This document shows, piece after piece, positions 24,745 through 35,271 of a DNA stretch of 35,707 nucleotides. The notes below the pieces were generated by a model. The model did no database searches and was not told the DNA's origin. It saw only the letters and a program-made list of their open reading frames with translations. The position numbers and the translations under genes were made by a program. The first letter of the stretch is position 1. Every line of letters begins with the position of its first letter. Origin of the DNA: JAZDJJ01 sp043804035 (lineage in GTDB: Bacteria > Bacteroidota > Bacteroidia > Palsa-948); the NCBI GenBank assembly GCA_043804035.1, contig JAZDJJ010000108.1, positions 1-35,707 of the forward strand. The letters run 5' to 3'.

Positions 24745-26181
24745 TTAGTTGATTGTTACATTTTTTATTCTTGCCGATAATTCATTTTTTATTGGTTCAA
24801 CAATTGTATCAATATCTCCTGCTCCCATCGTCAGCAATACTTCAATTTCTCTATTACTGATCTCATTTACGATTTCTTTTTTTGTACAAAGTTTTTTGTT
24901 TTTCATTTTTATTTTTTCCAAAAGCATTTCAGAATTTATGCCATCTATTGGTTCCTCACGGGCAGGATAAATATTTAAAAGTATTAGTTCATCCAGGAGT
25001 TCTAAACTTCGGGCAAACTCATCAGCAAAGTCGCGTGTCCTGGAAAAAAGATGCGGCTGAAAAATCCCGGTGATTTTTTTTTCCGGGTACATATCTTTTA
25101 CAGCCGATATACAAGCGCGCAATTCTTCGGGATGATGAGCATAATCATCTATAAAAATCAGATTATTTGTTTTGATATGATATTCAAAACGTCTTTTCAC
25201 TCCCTTAAAAGACGAAAGAGCATTCTTAATATTTCCGATATAAATATTCATCTGTTGTGCAACCGCTACGGCTGCCACTGCATTTTCTATATTATGTTTT
25301 CCTTGTATGCCAAGCATTATACCTCTTATGTTTTGTGATGGAATTATCGCATCAAAAAAGTATTCTCCTCTTTTGATGGAAATTTTTCTGGCATAATAAT
25401 CTGATGAATGGTGAAGCGAATAAGTGAAAATCTTTTTTTCTTCTTTTTCAAACACTAACATTTTATCTACTCCTTGCTTGATGATAAGCACACCGTTTTT
25501 CTTAATTTGACTGACAAATTTGCTATATGCCTCTTCCATCTGTTTTTTGTCGCCATAAATATCCATGTGGTCTGCGTCAACAGAAGTAATTACGGCAATG
25601 TCAGGGTAGAGATTAAGAAAAGAACGATCGTATTCATCTGCTTCAACAATAATTATCGGCTTTACTTTTGATTTTTTGCTATGTGATTTTTTTATATCCG
25701 TACCAGGCAAAAAATTCGTTTCATAGTTTTGCGTAATCCCACCGAGAAATGCCGTGCAATCAATTCCCGAAGATTTTAATATATGAACAATGAGTGATGA
25801 AGTTGTGGTTTTTCCATGTGTACCTGCAACTGCAATTGTAAATGTTTGCTGTGTAATCATTCCAAGTACTTCTGCACGTTTTTTTATTGTATAGTTGTTT
25901 TTCTGAAAATATTTCAACTCCTTGTTCTCATTAGAAATCGCAGGAGTAAAAACCACTAATGTTAAGGATTGAGAATTGAGAATTGAAGATTGAATTAGTT
26001 CAACATTATCTTCATAATGAATCTCTATGCCTTCTGCAGAAAGTTCTTCAGTCAGTTTTGTTTTTGTTTTATCGTAACCGCTTACATTTTTTCCCAACAT
26101 ATTAAAATATCTGGCAAGAGCGCTCATGCCAATGCCGCCAATGCCAATAAAGTAAACGTTATTTATGTTTTCCAATTTCAT
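24745..26181 (-). CDS. murC: UDP-N-acetylmuramate--L-alanine ligase
   Basis: This 478-aa Mur ligase adds L-Ala to UDP-MurNAc in the cytoplasm. The N-terminal FIGIGGIGMSALARYF is the MurC UDP-binding loop. The central ATP-binding loop is VAGTHGKTTTSSLI, followed by the metal and substrate region VEADEYDRSFLNL and the C-terminal DDYAHHPEELRA and FQPHLFSRTRDF. Length is normal. Its start overlaps the murG stop by 4 bp (ATGA). Confidence 0.97.
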   Translation of the reverse strand: MKLENINNVYFIGIGGIGMSALARYFNMLGKNVSGYDKTKTKLTEELSAEGIEIHYEDNVELIQSSILNSQSLTLVVFTPAISNENKELKYFQKNNYTIKKRAEVLGMITQQTFTIAVAGTHGKTTTSSLIVHILKSSGIDCTAFLGGITQNYETNFLPGTDIKKSHSKKSKVKPIIIVEADEYDRSFLNLYPDIAVITSVDADHMDIYGDKKQMEEAYSKFVSQIKKNGVLIIKQGVDKMLVFEKEEKKIFTYSLHHSSDYYARKISIKRGEYFFDAIIPSQNIRGIMLGIQGKHNIENAVAAVAVAQQMNIYIGNIKNALSSFKGVKRRFEYHIKTNNLIFIDDYAHHPEELRACISAVKDMYPEKKITGIFQPHLFSRTRDFADEFARSLELLDELILLNIYPAREEPIDGINSEMLLEKIKMKNKKLCTKKEIVNEISNREIEVLLTMGAGDIDTIVEPIKNELSARIKNVTIN

Positions 26182-27278
26182 TTTTTGTCTTTTACAAGAT
26201 TGATAATTTCTTTTGCAATTGTTTCTGCTGCGTCCGGAAAAGTAAATTTGTTTATGTTTTCTATTATTTTATTTTGCAATAATGTATCGTTCATCAAACG
26301 AATTATTTCTTCACCAAGTTTTTCTTTTGCTTCCGCATCTTTAATTAAAATTGCCGCATCGTGTTTTACCAAAGCCATTGCATTTTTTGTCTGATGATCT
26401 TCCGCAACATTCGGAGATGGAATCAGGATTGCCGGCTTTTTGGCAACAGCAAGTTCAGAAATCGCAATGGCGCCGGCACGAGAAACAACAATATCTGCAG
26501 CAGCATAAGATAAATCCATTCTGCTGATGAAATCAAAAACCCGAATTTCATTTGTCTCATATTTTTTTACTGTCTCTTTTGCAACTGCAAAAAATCCTTT
26601 TCCCGTTTGCCAGATGAGTTGAATATTATTTTTCACCAACAAATCCAAACATCTCAAAATACTTTCGTTGATAGTTCTTGCTCCCAAACTCCCTCCCATT
26701 ACAAACAAAGTTTTCTTTTTCGGATCTAGTTTAAAAAAATCCATGGCTCCTTGCTTTTTTCCTTTTAACAATAAAATGTCCTGCCTTACAGGATTTCCTG
26801 TTACAATAATTTTTTCTTTCGGAAAATATTTTTCCATTCCATCGTAAGCCACACAAATTTTATTCACTTTTCTGCTAAGAATTTTATTTGTAATTCCGGG
26901 AAAAGAATTTTGTTCTTGTATCAGACAAGGGATTTTTCTCACTGATGCAACATGCAATAGCGGACCACTGGCATATCCACCTGTTCCCACCGCAACATCA
27001 GGTTTAAAATTCTTTATAATCATTCTTGCTTTTATTATACTTAATAATACTTTTATCGGAAAAAGAAAATTTCCGAATGTTAATCTTCTCTGCAATCCAC
27101 TAATCCACAATTTTTCTATTTTATATCCTGCTGCAGGAACTTTTTCCATTTCCATTCTTCCTGCTGCTCCCACAAAAAGTATTTCTGTGCTGCTGTTTAT
27201 TTTCTTCAATGCATTGGCAATGGCAATAGCGGGAAAAATATGTCCGCCAGTTCCACCACCACTAATGATAATTCTCAT
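26178..27278 (-). CDS. murG: UDP-GlcNAc: lipid I N-acetylglucosaminyltransferase
   Basis: This 366-aa GT28 enzyme turns lipid I into lipid II on the inner face of the membrane. It begins IISGGGTGGHIFPAIAIA (glycine-rich loop), with VGTGGYASGPLL, CLIQEQNSFPGITNK and the donor-site SRAGAIAISELA; all are MurG hallmarks. It overlaps murC by 4 bp and lies 37 bp after ftsW. Confidence 0.96.
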   Translation of the reverse strand: MRIIISGGGTGGHIFPAIAIANALKKINSSTEILFVGAAGRMEMEKVPAAGYKIEKLWISGLQRRLTFGNFLFPIKVLLSIIKARMIIKNFKPDVAVGTGGYASGPLLHVASVRKIPCLIQEQNSFPGITNKILSRKVNKICVAYDGMEKYFPKEKIIVTGNPVRQDILLLKGKKQGAMDFFKLDPKKKTLFVMGGSLGARTINESILRCLDLLVKNNIQLIWQTGKGFFAVAKETVKKYETNEIRVFDFISRMDLSYAAADIVVSRAGAIAISELAVAKKPAILIPSPNVAEDHQTKNAMALVKHDAAILIKDAEAKEKLGEEIIRLMNDTLLQNKIIENINKFTFPDAAETIAKEIINLVKDKK

Positions 27279-27315
27279 AAATCCTCTCTTATTTTCTCAA
27301 AATGAAAAACTTTTT

Positions 27316-28488
27316 TTAATATTTTTTTGTTCTTACATCTTCTACATCTAATGATGTGTTTTGTTTTTGCTTGTCAATTTCTCTGCTTACGCTTAACACC
27401 ATTCCTATTGCTATACTTGTAAACCAAATAGAAGTTCCGCCCATGCTTACTAATGGAAGTGGTTGTCCGGTTACCGGCACTATGTTCACTGCCACAGATA
27501 TATTAAGCATAGCTTGGAATACCAAACTAAAACAACATCCAATAGCCAATAAACTTCCAAAAATTTTTTGACTCCTTGTAGCAATTCTTACTGCACGATA
27601 CAATAAAATCAAATAAAGAAAAATTACAATAATTCCACCCATCATTCCATATTCTTCAATAATGATTGCATAAATAAAATCAGAATAAGGGTGTGGAAGA
27701 AAATTCCGTTGGGTACTTTTTCCGGGACCTTTTCCCATTATTCCGCCTGTTGCAATAGCAATCTTCGCCTGTTCCACTTGATAATTTCCTTTATTTTCTT
27801 TATTTGTAAAATTTTCTATTCTCGCTTTCCATGTTGCAACACGATTGTTTACATTCGGAAAAAGAAAGATGAAAAGAATAAATAGTCCAAAACAAAAAAT
27901 CCCGATTCCGATAAGAGATAAAATGTATTTTATCTTTATTCTTCCGACAAACATCAGCATCAGAGATGTGAGAAAAAGGATAAACGTAGTAGAAAAATTT
28001 GCAGGAAGTATAAGTCCGCAGATTAGTAAAACAGGAATTACTATCGGCAAAAACGCAGAGCGAAAATCTTTAATAACATCTTGTTTTATTGCAAGAGTAC
28101 GCGCCACATACATAATTAATGCCAGTTTAGCAAAATCAGAAGTTTGAAAAGTAAGATTGACAACCGGTATCTCCAACCAACGGCTCGCTTGATGAATATT
28201 TGATCCTGTAAAAAGAGTGAGAACCAGCAGAGGAACAGCAATGATTACTGCCAAAATTGCAAAACGAGAAAAATAATCATACCTGATCTTATACGTACAG
28301 TACATTAAAAATAATCCAAACAAAATAATAGTAGAATGTTTCAGTAAATAATATTCCGTATCACCTGCTTTGTACTTGTACGCAAGCGTAACGATTGAAC
28401 TATAAACTGCAAGAATGGATAATATTGACAGCAATATCACAACCACCCATATCACTTTGTCGCCATGTATGTTTTTTAAAAACCTCAT
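27316..28488 (-). CDS. ftsW: Peptidoglycan polymerase FtsW (SEDS family)
   Basis: This 390-aa protein with about ten membrane segments polymerises lipid II glycan chains at the septum together with FtsI. Visible motifs are LSILAVYSS, RWLEIPVVNLTFQTSDFAKLALI, where the SEDS catalytic loop begins, and LPHPYSDFIYAIIIEEYGMMG and PLPLVSMGGTS. Its start overlaps the murD stop by 4 bp. Confidence 0.95.
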   Translation of the reverse strand: MRFLKNIHGDKVIWVVVILLSILSILAVYSSIVTLAYKYKAGDTEYYLLKHSTIILFGLFLMYCTYKIRYDYFSRFAILAVIIAVPLLVLTLFTGSNIHQASRWLEIPVVNLTFQTSDFAKLALIMYVARTLAIKQDVIKDFRSAFLPIVIPVLLICGLILPANFSTTFILFLTSLMLMFVGRIKIKYILSLIGIGIFCFGLFILFIFLFPNVNNRVATWKARIENFTNKENKGNYQVEQAKIAIATGGIMGKGPGKSTQRNFLPHPYSDFIYAIIIEEYGMMGGIIVIFLYLILLYRAVRIATRSQKIFGSLLAIGCCFSLVFQAMLNISVAVNIVPVTGQPLPLVSMGGTSIWFTSIAIGMVLSVSREIDKQKQNTSLDVEDVRTKKY

Positions 28489-29885
28489 AATGATTTTACT
28501 GCTCGTTTAAATTTTCTTCCCCTGTCTTCATAGTTGCGGAACAAATCAAAACTTTTACAACATGGAGAAAGTAAAACAGTATCTCCTTTCTTTGCTATAC
28601 TAAAAGATACCTGAACTGCTTCGTTAGCAGATTTTGTTTCAACAATTATCGGAACTAATTTTGAAAAAGCACGAATAATTTTTTTGTTATTGATGCCAAG
28701 ACAAACAATTGCTTTTACTTTTTGCTTCACCAAATCTTTCAGCATGTCATAATCATTTCCTTCATCTTCTCCACCAACAATCCACACAACAGGATGTTGC
28801 ATACTTTCCAAGGCATACCACGCTGAATTTACGTTAGTGGCTTTTGAATCATTGATGAAATCCACGTCATGAACGTTGGCAACATATTCTAATCGGTGCT
28901 CAATGTTCTGAAAGTCGGATAAACTTTCACGAATAACTGATTTACGAATGTCAACAAATCGTGCAGCAGTTCCTGCTGCCATGAAATTATACCAGTTATG
29001 TTTTCCCTGAAGTGCTAATTCTTCTACAAACATATTGAATGGTGTTTTGCTCCCAATTTTTTCGGGAAACAGGTTGATGTTTAATTTTCCATTATCTATA
29101 TAAGCGCCTGTTTTTAATTTTCTTTTTATTGAGAATGGAAAAAACTTAGCGCTGATTTTTTTTTTTTTAATTCCCCTTGTTATTATTTCATCATCTGCAC
29201 AATAGATGAAAGCATCTTCTTGTGTTTGATTCTGCACGATGCGAAACTTGGAATTGATATAGTTTTGCATACAATAATTGTAACGGTCCATGTGGTCAGT
29301 CGTGATGTTGGTGAGGATGGCTACATTAATTCTTGTTTTGAACATTCCATCCAATTGAAAACTGCTTAATTCAAGCACATAATATTTTGGTATAGAAGTA
29401 TGTTCCTTATATTCTATTCCATTATACTTTATTCCATCTTCTTCCGCCACTTGCATCGCAAAACTTTTTCCAACATTTCCTGCAATTCTCACATTCGTTC
29501 CTGCATTTTTTAAGATGTGATAAACGAGATTTGTGGTGGTAGTTTTTCCATTTGTTCCTGTAATGCCAATAAGTTTTGCATTTGTATATCGCGATGCAAA
29601 CTCTATCTCGGATATCACAGAAATTTTTTTCTTTTTTATTTTTTCCACCATCCTTGCTTTGTCAGAAATCCCGGGACTTTTCACAATCTCATCAGCATTC
29701 AGAATCAATGATCCTGTATGCTTTCCTTCTTCAAATTCAATTTCATTATTTGAAAGAACTTGTTTGTACTGCTTCTTAATCTTTCCATTATCTGTCACAA
29801 AAACTTCAAATCCTTTTTTCTTCGCCAACACAGCTGCACCTACTCCACTCTCACCACTTCCAAGTATCACTAATCGTTTTGTCAT
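28485..29885 (-). CDS. murD: UDP-MurNAc-L-alanine--D-glutamate ligase
   Basis: This 466-aa Mur ligase adds D-Glu. It starts RLVILGSGESGVGAAVLAKKKG, with ATP loop GITGTNGKTTTTNLVYHI, the central ELSSFQL motif, NDSKATNVNSAWYALES, typical of MurD, and SPCCKSFDLFRNYEDRG near the end. It has the normal place between mraY and ftsW, with a 26-bp gap from mraY. Confidence 0.97.
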   Translation of the reverse strand: MTKRLVILGSGESGVGAAVLAKKKGFEVFVTDNGKIKKQYKQVLSNNEIEFEEGKHTGSLILNADEIVKSPGISDKARMVEKIKKKKISVISEIEFASRYTNAKLIGITGTNGKTTTTNLVYHILKNAGTNVRIAGNVGKSFAMQVAEEDGIKYNGIEYKEHTSIPKYYVLELSSFQLDGMFKTRINVAILTNITTDHMDRYNYCMQNYINSKFRIVQNQTQEDAFIYCADDEIITRGIKKKKISAKFFPFSIKRKLKTGAYIDNGKLNINLFPEKIGSKTPFNMFVEELALQGKHNWYNFMAAGTAARFVDIRKSVIRESLSDFQNIEHRLEYVANVHDVDFINDSKATNVNSAWYALESMQHPVVWIVGGEDEGNDYDMLKDLVKQKVKAIVCLGINNKKIIRAFSKLVPIIVETKSANEAVQVSFSIAKKGDTVLLSPCCKSFDLFRNYEDRGRKFKRAVKSL

Positions 29886-29911
29886 TGATAGTTAATTATT
29901 ATTTTTTTTCT

Positions 29912-31174
29912 TCATCTCAACTTCAACGTTACAATCGTCAACACAGCGAGCATGATTCCAACGATCCAAAATCTTGATACTATTTTTGATTCGTGCATTC
30001 CGAGTTTTTGATAGTGATGGTGCAGAGGCGACATTTTGAAAATTCTTTTTCCTTCACCGTATTTTTTTTTCGTGTATTTGAAATACGACACTTGTATCAT
30101 CACAGAAAGATTTTCCAGAAGAAATACTCCGCAAAGAATAGGAATGAGCAGTTCTTTTCGGATGGCTATTGCAAACACAGCGATAATTCCACCAAGCGAT
30201 AAACTTCCTGTATCGCCCATAAAAACTTGAGCGGGGTAAACATTGTACCAGAGAAATCCTATACATGCACCGATGAACGCACTCATAAACACTACGAGTT
30301 CGCCCACATTTGGGATGTACATGATATTGAGATAATCAGCAAAAATGGTATTGCCCGAAACATAAGCAAAGACAGCAAGTGTAACTCCGACAATTGCTGA
30401 AGTGCCAGTGGCGAGTCCGTCAATTCCATCTGTGATATTGGCTCCGTTAGAAACTGCTGTAATAATAAAAATCACTATGGGAATAAAAATCAACCATCCC
30501 CATTTTTTACAATCCTTGCAAATCCACGAAACCAATTTTTCATAATTGAATTCATTATTTTTCACAAACGGAATCGTTGTTTTCAACGATTTGTTTTCTT
30601 TCTTTGCATACTGAGGTATTTCTACTTTCCGAACATTCGTTTGCTGAATTTCTTCGCTGATAGAAAATGTGTTTGACTTGATGCTGTGAATTTTTTCTTT
30701 AATGACAACATCTTCGTGGAAATAAAGCACTGTACCTACTAACAATCCCAACCCAATTTGTCCCAGTATTTTAAATTTTCCTGCGAGTCCTTTTTTATCT
30801 TTCTTAAAAACTTTGATGTAATCGTCTAGAAATCCGATAAATCCGAGCCATACTGTTGCAACGAGCATCAGGATAATGTAAATGTTATATAATTTTGCAA
30901 AAAGAAGAGTAGGAATAAGTATGGCAGAAAGAATAATGAATCCGCCCATCGTGGGAGTTCCTTGTTTTTGTTTTTCACCTTCAAGTCCTAAATCGCGAAT
31001 GGTTTCTCCAACTTGCTTTTTTTGTAGTAACATAATAATTTTTTTTCCAAAAACCATTGCGATGAGTAACGAACAAATAATTGCCATAGATGCCCGAAAA
31101 GAAATGTACTTGAACACTCCCGCTCCCGGAAAATCAAAATACTTATCTAAATATTCAAACAGATAATAGAACAT
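29912..31174 (-). CDS. mraY: Phospho-MurNAc-pentapeptide transferase
   Basis: This 420-aa polytopic enzyme makes lipid I on the inner membrane. Motifs are GTPTMGGF, FIGFLDDYIKV, NITDGIDGLATG and the catalytic-loop sequence SPLHHHYQKLGMHESKIV. It is longer than the usual 360 aa because of an insert of about 70 residues between two helices (about 160-230, HEDVVIKEKIHSIKS to NNEFNYEKLVSW), a feature I associate with Bacteroidota MraY. Lies 12 bp behind murE. Confidence 0.97.
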   Translation of the reverse strand: MFYYLFEYLDKYFDFPGAGVFKYISFRASMAIICSLLIAMVFGKKIIMLLQKKQVGETIRDLGLEGEKQKQGTPTMGGFIILSAILIPTLLFAKLYNIYIILMLVATVWLGFIGFLDDYIKVFKKDKKGLAGKFKILGQIGLGLLVGTVLYFHEDVVIKEKIHSIKSNTFSISEEIQQTNVRKVEIPQYAKKENKSLKTTIPFVKNNEFNYEKLVSWICKDCKKWGWLIFIPIVIFIITAVSNGANITDGIDGLATGTSAIVGVTLAVFAYVSGNTIFADYLNIMYIPNVGELVVFMSAFIGACIGFLWYNVYPAQVFMGDTGSLSLGGIIAVFAIAIRKELLIPILCGVFLLENLSVMIQVSYFKYTKKKYGEGKRIFKMSPLHHHYQKLGMHESKIVSRFWIVGIMLAVLTIVTLKLR

Positions 31175-31186
31175 TGTTTATCGTTT

Positions 31187-32656
31187 TTATTCTGTAAACA
31201 TTTTTAAGTTTTCAATCAGCATCTGCATATCATCAAACGGATGCTTCACTCCTTTTATATCCTGATATTTTTCGTGTCCTTTTCCTGCGACAAGAATTAT
31301 ATCTCCTGCCGAAGCAAGTGAGTAAGCAGTTTTTATTGCTTCTCTTCTATCAACTATTGACAAAACTTTTTTTAAATATTTCCGCTCCACTCCCACTTGC
31401 ATCTGCTGAATAATTTCATTTGGATCTTCATTTCTCGGATTGTCGGAAGTAAGAATTACTTTGTCGCTTTCTTCACAAGCAATGCGCGCCATCACGGGAC
31501 GTTTGAGTGTATCACGGTTACCGCCACAGCCAACCACTGTAATAATTTTTCCATTTCCGGAACGGATATTCTGAATCGTTTTTATCACATTCACAAGTGC
31601 ATCGGGTGTGTGAGAGTAATCCACAATTCCCGTAATACCGCTTTCGCTTCTTATATATTGAAATCTTCCTTCAACAGAATTGAGATTGCTCATCTTCGTA
31701 AGCACATTCATTTTTTCTTCTCCAAGCAAAACAGCCGTTGCATAAACAGCAAGAAGATTGTAAGCATTGAATGAACCGATAAGTTTGCTCCACATTTCAG
31801 TTCCGTCAACATTGAGAAGTAATCCGGTAAATTGATTTTCAATTACTTTGCACCTGAAATCAGCAGTAGATTTTAATCCGTAAGTTTTTTTGGATGCATA
31901 AGTATTCTGAATCATCACCAGTCCATTCTGGTCATCTTTGTTTATAAGTGCAAAAGAATTTTTATTCAGATTGTCAAAGAATTTTTTTTTCGCCTTGATG
32001 TATTCGTCAAATGTTTTATGATAGTCAAGATGATCGTGGGTGATGTTGGTGAACACAGCGCCGGAAAAATTCAATCCCGAAATTCTTTTTTGTATTACTG
32101 CATGCGAACTTACTTCCATGAAACAGTATTCGCACCCTGCATTCACCATTTGCATGAGCAGTTGATTTATCTGAATTGCATCCGGCGTGGTGTGAGTTGC
32201 CCGAAAAGTTTTTTCATTGATTCTATATACAATCGTTGAAAGCAATCCTACATTATACCCAAGCGATAGAAAAAGATAATAAAGCAACGTAGCAACAGTT
32301 GTCTTTCCGTTTGTTCCTGTGATTCCAATAATTTTTAATTTCTCAGAAGGATTATCAAAAAAGTTTGAAGCGATGATGCCAAGCGATTCATTGCTATCAT
32401 TTACTTTTATGTAGGTTACATTTTTATCTATATGAGAGGGAAATTCTTCACACACAACAGCCACTGCGCCTGCAATAATTGCCTGTTTAATAAATTCATG
32501 TCCGTCATTTTGTGTTCCGCATGTTGCAATGAAGAGAGAATTCGTTTCTGCTTTTCTTGAATCGGAACAAATTGAAGCAATAGAAATCAATGTTGATCCT
32601 GATATTTCAACTATTCCTGCCTTGTATAATATGTCTCTTAATAGTTTCATTATCAT
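31187..32656 (-). CDS. murE: UDP-MurNAc-tripeptide ligase (meso-DAP type)
   Basis: This 489-aa Mur ligase adds the third residue. It has ATP loop GITGTNGKTTVATLLYYL, the MurE motif THTTPDAIQ, MEVSSHAVIQKRISG, and DNPRNEDP, the sequence that in the family recognises meso-diaminopimelate. The wall should therefore be of meso-DAP type. The start may be M1 (32656) or M3 (32650). It lies 6 bp behind ftsI. Confidence 0.96.
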   Translation of the reverse strand: MIMKLLRDILYKAGIVEISGSTLISIASICSDSRKAETNSLFIATCGTQNDGHEFIKQAIIAGAVAVVCEEFPSHIDKNVTYIKVNDSNESLGIIASNFFDNPSEKLKIIGITGTNGKTTVATLLYYLFLSLGYNVGLLSTIVYRINEKTFRATHTTPDAIQINQLLMQMVNAGCEYCFMEVSSHAVIQKRISGLNFSGAVFTNITHDHLDYHKTFDEYIKAKKKFFDNLNKNSFALINKDDQNGLVMIQNTYASKKTYGLKSTADFRCKVIENQFTGLLLNVDGTEMWSKLIGSFNAYNLLAVYATAVLLGEEKMNVLTKMSNLNSVEGRFQYIRSESGITGIVDYSHTPDALVNVIKTIQNIRSGNGKIITVVGCGGNRDTLKRPVMARIACEESDKVILTSDNPRNEDPNEIIQQMQVGVERKYLKKVLSIVDRREAIKTAYSLASAGDIILVAGKGHEKYQDIKGVKHPFDDMQMLIENLKMFTE

Positions 32657-32662
32657 CTATGA

Positions 32663-34789
32663 TTATTCTATCGTCAAACAAGTTCCTTTTGAAAATTTCA
32701 TTCCGGCTTCTATAGATTGTTTTATAATTGTTCTTCTGCTGATTACTTTCACATTTAATCCTGCATTTTCTAATAAACAGATTGCATCTTTCAATCCCAT
32801 TCCAACCACATTTGGCATTATATTGTTCTTCAGTAATTGTTCTATTTTATTTTCTATGAGTACTGTAGAAAAATCTTTTCGTGTTACAACATTCACCCAC
32901 TCAGCATGTAAGGCGGTATTTGTTAAAGGAATTTTGAATTCCCTGCAAACCGTTTCAATATCTTTTCTCATTCCATTTTTTATTTCGGGAGTTTTTGTTT
33001 GAACAAACAACGCGCGTTTATTAATTTGATCGTGTATTTCCAAACTATTGGAATAAACTTTGTCGGAGATTTCTTTAAAGATTGGACCAGCAACCTGATT
33101 GCCGTAATAAATACCTTCGGATGGAGCATTGACAACTACAATGCAAGAATATTTTGGATTATCAGCAGGAAAATATCCAACAAACGATGCCTGATAACTG
33201 ACCTGAGAATTATATTTGTATCCATATTTTTTATTTGCAATCTGAGTGGTTCCAGTTTTCCCTGCGATTTTGTAATTCGGATTTTTTAGATTGGTTGCAG
33301 TTCCATTTTCAACTACTCCTTCCATCATCTTTTTTGCTTTCTCAATTGTAGATTTAGAAGCAACGAAAGGATGAATAATCTCTATTTCATTTGTCTTGAT
33401 TATTTTTCCTTGCTTGCGAATCTCTCTAACGAAATGTGGCTTCACCATCTGTCCATCATTTGCAATGGCATTATAAAAAGTGAGAATCTGCAGAGGAGTA
33501 AGCGAAAGTTCATAGCCAATAGCCATCCACGGAAGTGATACGCCCGACCATGTTTTGTCTTTTGTTGTTTTGATATTTGGTTTTCCGGCACCGGCTATGT
33601 CAAGTTGAGGCGCAATATTTACTCCCATTTTATAAAGACGGTCAATAAATTTTTGCGGATCTTTTGCGTAATATTTATAAATGAGTTTGGATACTCCAAT
33701 GTTTGAAGATTTTTCAAACGCTTGTTTTACTGTAATCTTTCCAAATCCGCCTGAGTGTGCATCTTTCATCTCCTGAGTAAAATACTTGTACATACCATTG
33801 CCCGCATCCACAATATCATTCGTATCAATGTAACCATCTTCCATAGCAGCTATGAGCGAAGCTAATTTGAAGGTAGAGCCGGGCTCTGTACTTTCGCCAA
33901 TTGCATAGTTGTATTGTTCAGTATAGGTTGTACTATCAACACGCAAAAGATTGGCAATGGCGCGTATTTCTCCTGTATTCACTTCCATTAATACCACACA
34001 TCCATGATCTGCCTGATGTTTTTTTAATTGTGTTAACAACGTGTTTTCCGCTACATCCTGAATGGCAATATCAATTGTTGAAACAATATCACATCCGTCC
34101 TGTGGGTCAATTTCATTCTCACTATTCACCGGCATCTCTACTCCGCCTGCAATTTTTCTCACTAATCTTTGTCCGCTGATTCCCGATAAAGCATCATTGT
34201 ACGAACCTTCAAGTCCGACTGGTTTTGCGTTTTCAGTAAAATATCCGATGGTGCGCGAAGCAAGTCCTTTAAAAGGTAATTCACGTTTACCCACCTGTGT
34301 ATAAAGGAGACCACCTTTGTATCTTCCTTTTCTAAAAAGCGGAAATGTTTTTATTTTCTGAAGTTCTTTGTAGGAAACATCTTTATGAAGTACCATATAA
34401 CGGTCTCCTGTTATTCTTGTATTGATGAGCATTCGCTTATAACCGACTTTGGAACGATCTGCAAAAAGTTTGGAAAGCGAAAGAGCAAGTGAATCAATAT
34501 TCTCATAAAAAATTTCATCGGTGATTGGATCAGAATTCATATCAACTGCCACATCATAATAAGGAAGAGACGTAGCAAGTAACTGTTCATTTATATCGAA
34601 AATATTACCACGGACAGCTTCAATGTTTGTATAGCGAAGTGTGAGTTTCTCGGCAAGTGTTGTCCAATGATTTCCTTCCGAAATTTGAATCTTCATTACT
34701 CTTGCAATAATGAATCCTGCTAACAGAAATACAAAGAGGTAAATCATGTAAATGCGCCATAGTATGTCTTTCTTTTTATCGTGTGCCAT
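32663..34789 (-). CDS. ftsI: Septal penicillin-binding protein FtsI with PASTA domain
   Basis: This 708-aa class B PBP cross-links septal peptidoglycan with FtsW. It has one N-terminal membrane helix (about 13-31), a dimerisation region with RGNIFDINEQLLATSLPYYDV, and a transpeptidase domain with the nucleophile in GSTFKLAS (S305, K308), SSN in EKSSNIGVSKL and the KTG box in AGKTGTTQIAN. The C-terminal 60 residues (MPNVVGMGLKDAICLLENAGLNV) form a PASTA domain, as usual for Bacteroidota FtsI. It lies 5 bp after ftsL. Confidence 0.96.
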   Translation of the reverse strand: MAHDKKKDILWRIYMIYLFVFLLAGFIIARVMKIQISEGNHWTTLAEKLTLRYTNIEAVRGNIFDINEQLLATSLPYYDVAVDMNSDPITDEIFYENIDSLALSLSKLFADRSKVGYKRMLINTRITGDRYMVLHKDVSYKELQKIKTFPLFRKGRYKGGLLYTQVGKRELPFKGLASRTIGYFTENAKPVGLEGSYNDALSGISGQRLVRKIAGGVEMPVNSENEIDPQDGCDIVSTIDIAIQDVAENTLLTQLKKHQADHGCVVLMEVNTGEIRAIANLLRVDSTTYTEQYNYAIGESTEPGSTFKLASLIAAMEDGYIDTNDIVDAGNGMYKYFTQEMKDAHSGGFGKITVKQAFEKSSNIGVSKLIYKYYAKDPQKFIDRLYKMGVNIAPQLDIAGAGKPNIKTTKDKTWSGVSLPWMAIGYELSLTPLQILTFYNAIANDGQMVKPHFVREIRKQGKIIKTNEIEIIHPFVASKSTIEKAKKMMEGVVENGTATNLKNPNYKIAGKTGTTQIANKKYGYKYNSQVSYQASFVGYFPADNPKYSCIVVVNAPSEGIYYGNQVAGPIFKEISDKVYSNSLEIHDQINKRALFVQTKTPEIKNGMRKDIETVCREFKIPLTNTALHAEWVNVVTRKDFSTVLIENKIEQLLKNNIMPNVVGMGLKDAICLLENAGLNVKVISRRTIIKQSIEAGMKFSKGTCLTIE

Positions 34790-34794
34790 GATTA

Positions 34795-35226
34795 TTATTC
34801 ATTATCTTTTTTTTTCTGACTAAATGTTGTTACAATTATTTTTTTTGGAGGCACAGTAGATTCTTTCAATCCCAACTGTGCAACAGATTTTGCCACTTCC
34901 GACTGGTTGCTCATGAACATTAGTTCCGATTTTGTAATAATAAATTCGGATTTGAGTTCTTTTAATTCGTTATTGATGCGACTTATTTCGCGAACGGATT
35001 TCTCTGCATAATATCCGTTTGCTATGTAAACAATACCAATGAGCATTAAAAAGAAAATGAAAGGAATCTGAAGGATTACATTTTCTTTAGAAAGAAAATT
35101 ACCGCTGAAAACGTTAAAAAAATAATTGGCTATTTTGTTTCGTCTAACAGGATTGACAGATTTTTCTGACGATGAATCCTGCTGAGGATTTATTTTTTCC
35201 GATGGCACTTCTTTAAATTTGTTCAT
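34795..35226 (-). CDS. ftsL: FtsL-like division protein
   Basis: This 143-aa bitopic protein has a cytoplasmic N-terminus of about 50 residues, one membrane helix (IPFIFFLMLIGIVYIANGYY) and a short coiled coil (REISRINNELKELKSEFI). This architecture and its place between rsmH and ftsI identify it as the FtsL equivalent, which recruits FtsW-FtsI. Sequence conservation of the family is low. The start has AGGAAG upstream. Confidence 0.85.
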   Translation of the reverse strand: MNKFKEVPSEKINPQQDSSSEKSVNPVRRNKIANYFFNVFSGNFLSKENVILQIPFIFFLMLIGIVYIANGYYAEKSVREISRINNELKELKSEFIITKSELMFMSNQSEVAKSVAQLGLKESTVPPKKIIVTTFSQKKKDNE

Positions 35227-35271
35227 ATTATCTTCCTCATGTTCTCTCCTGTAAAAAAGGAATATTATTTA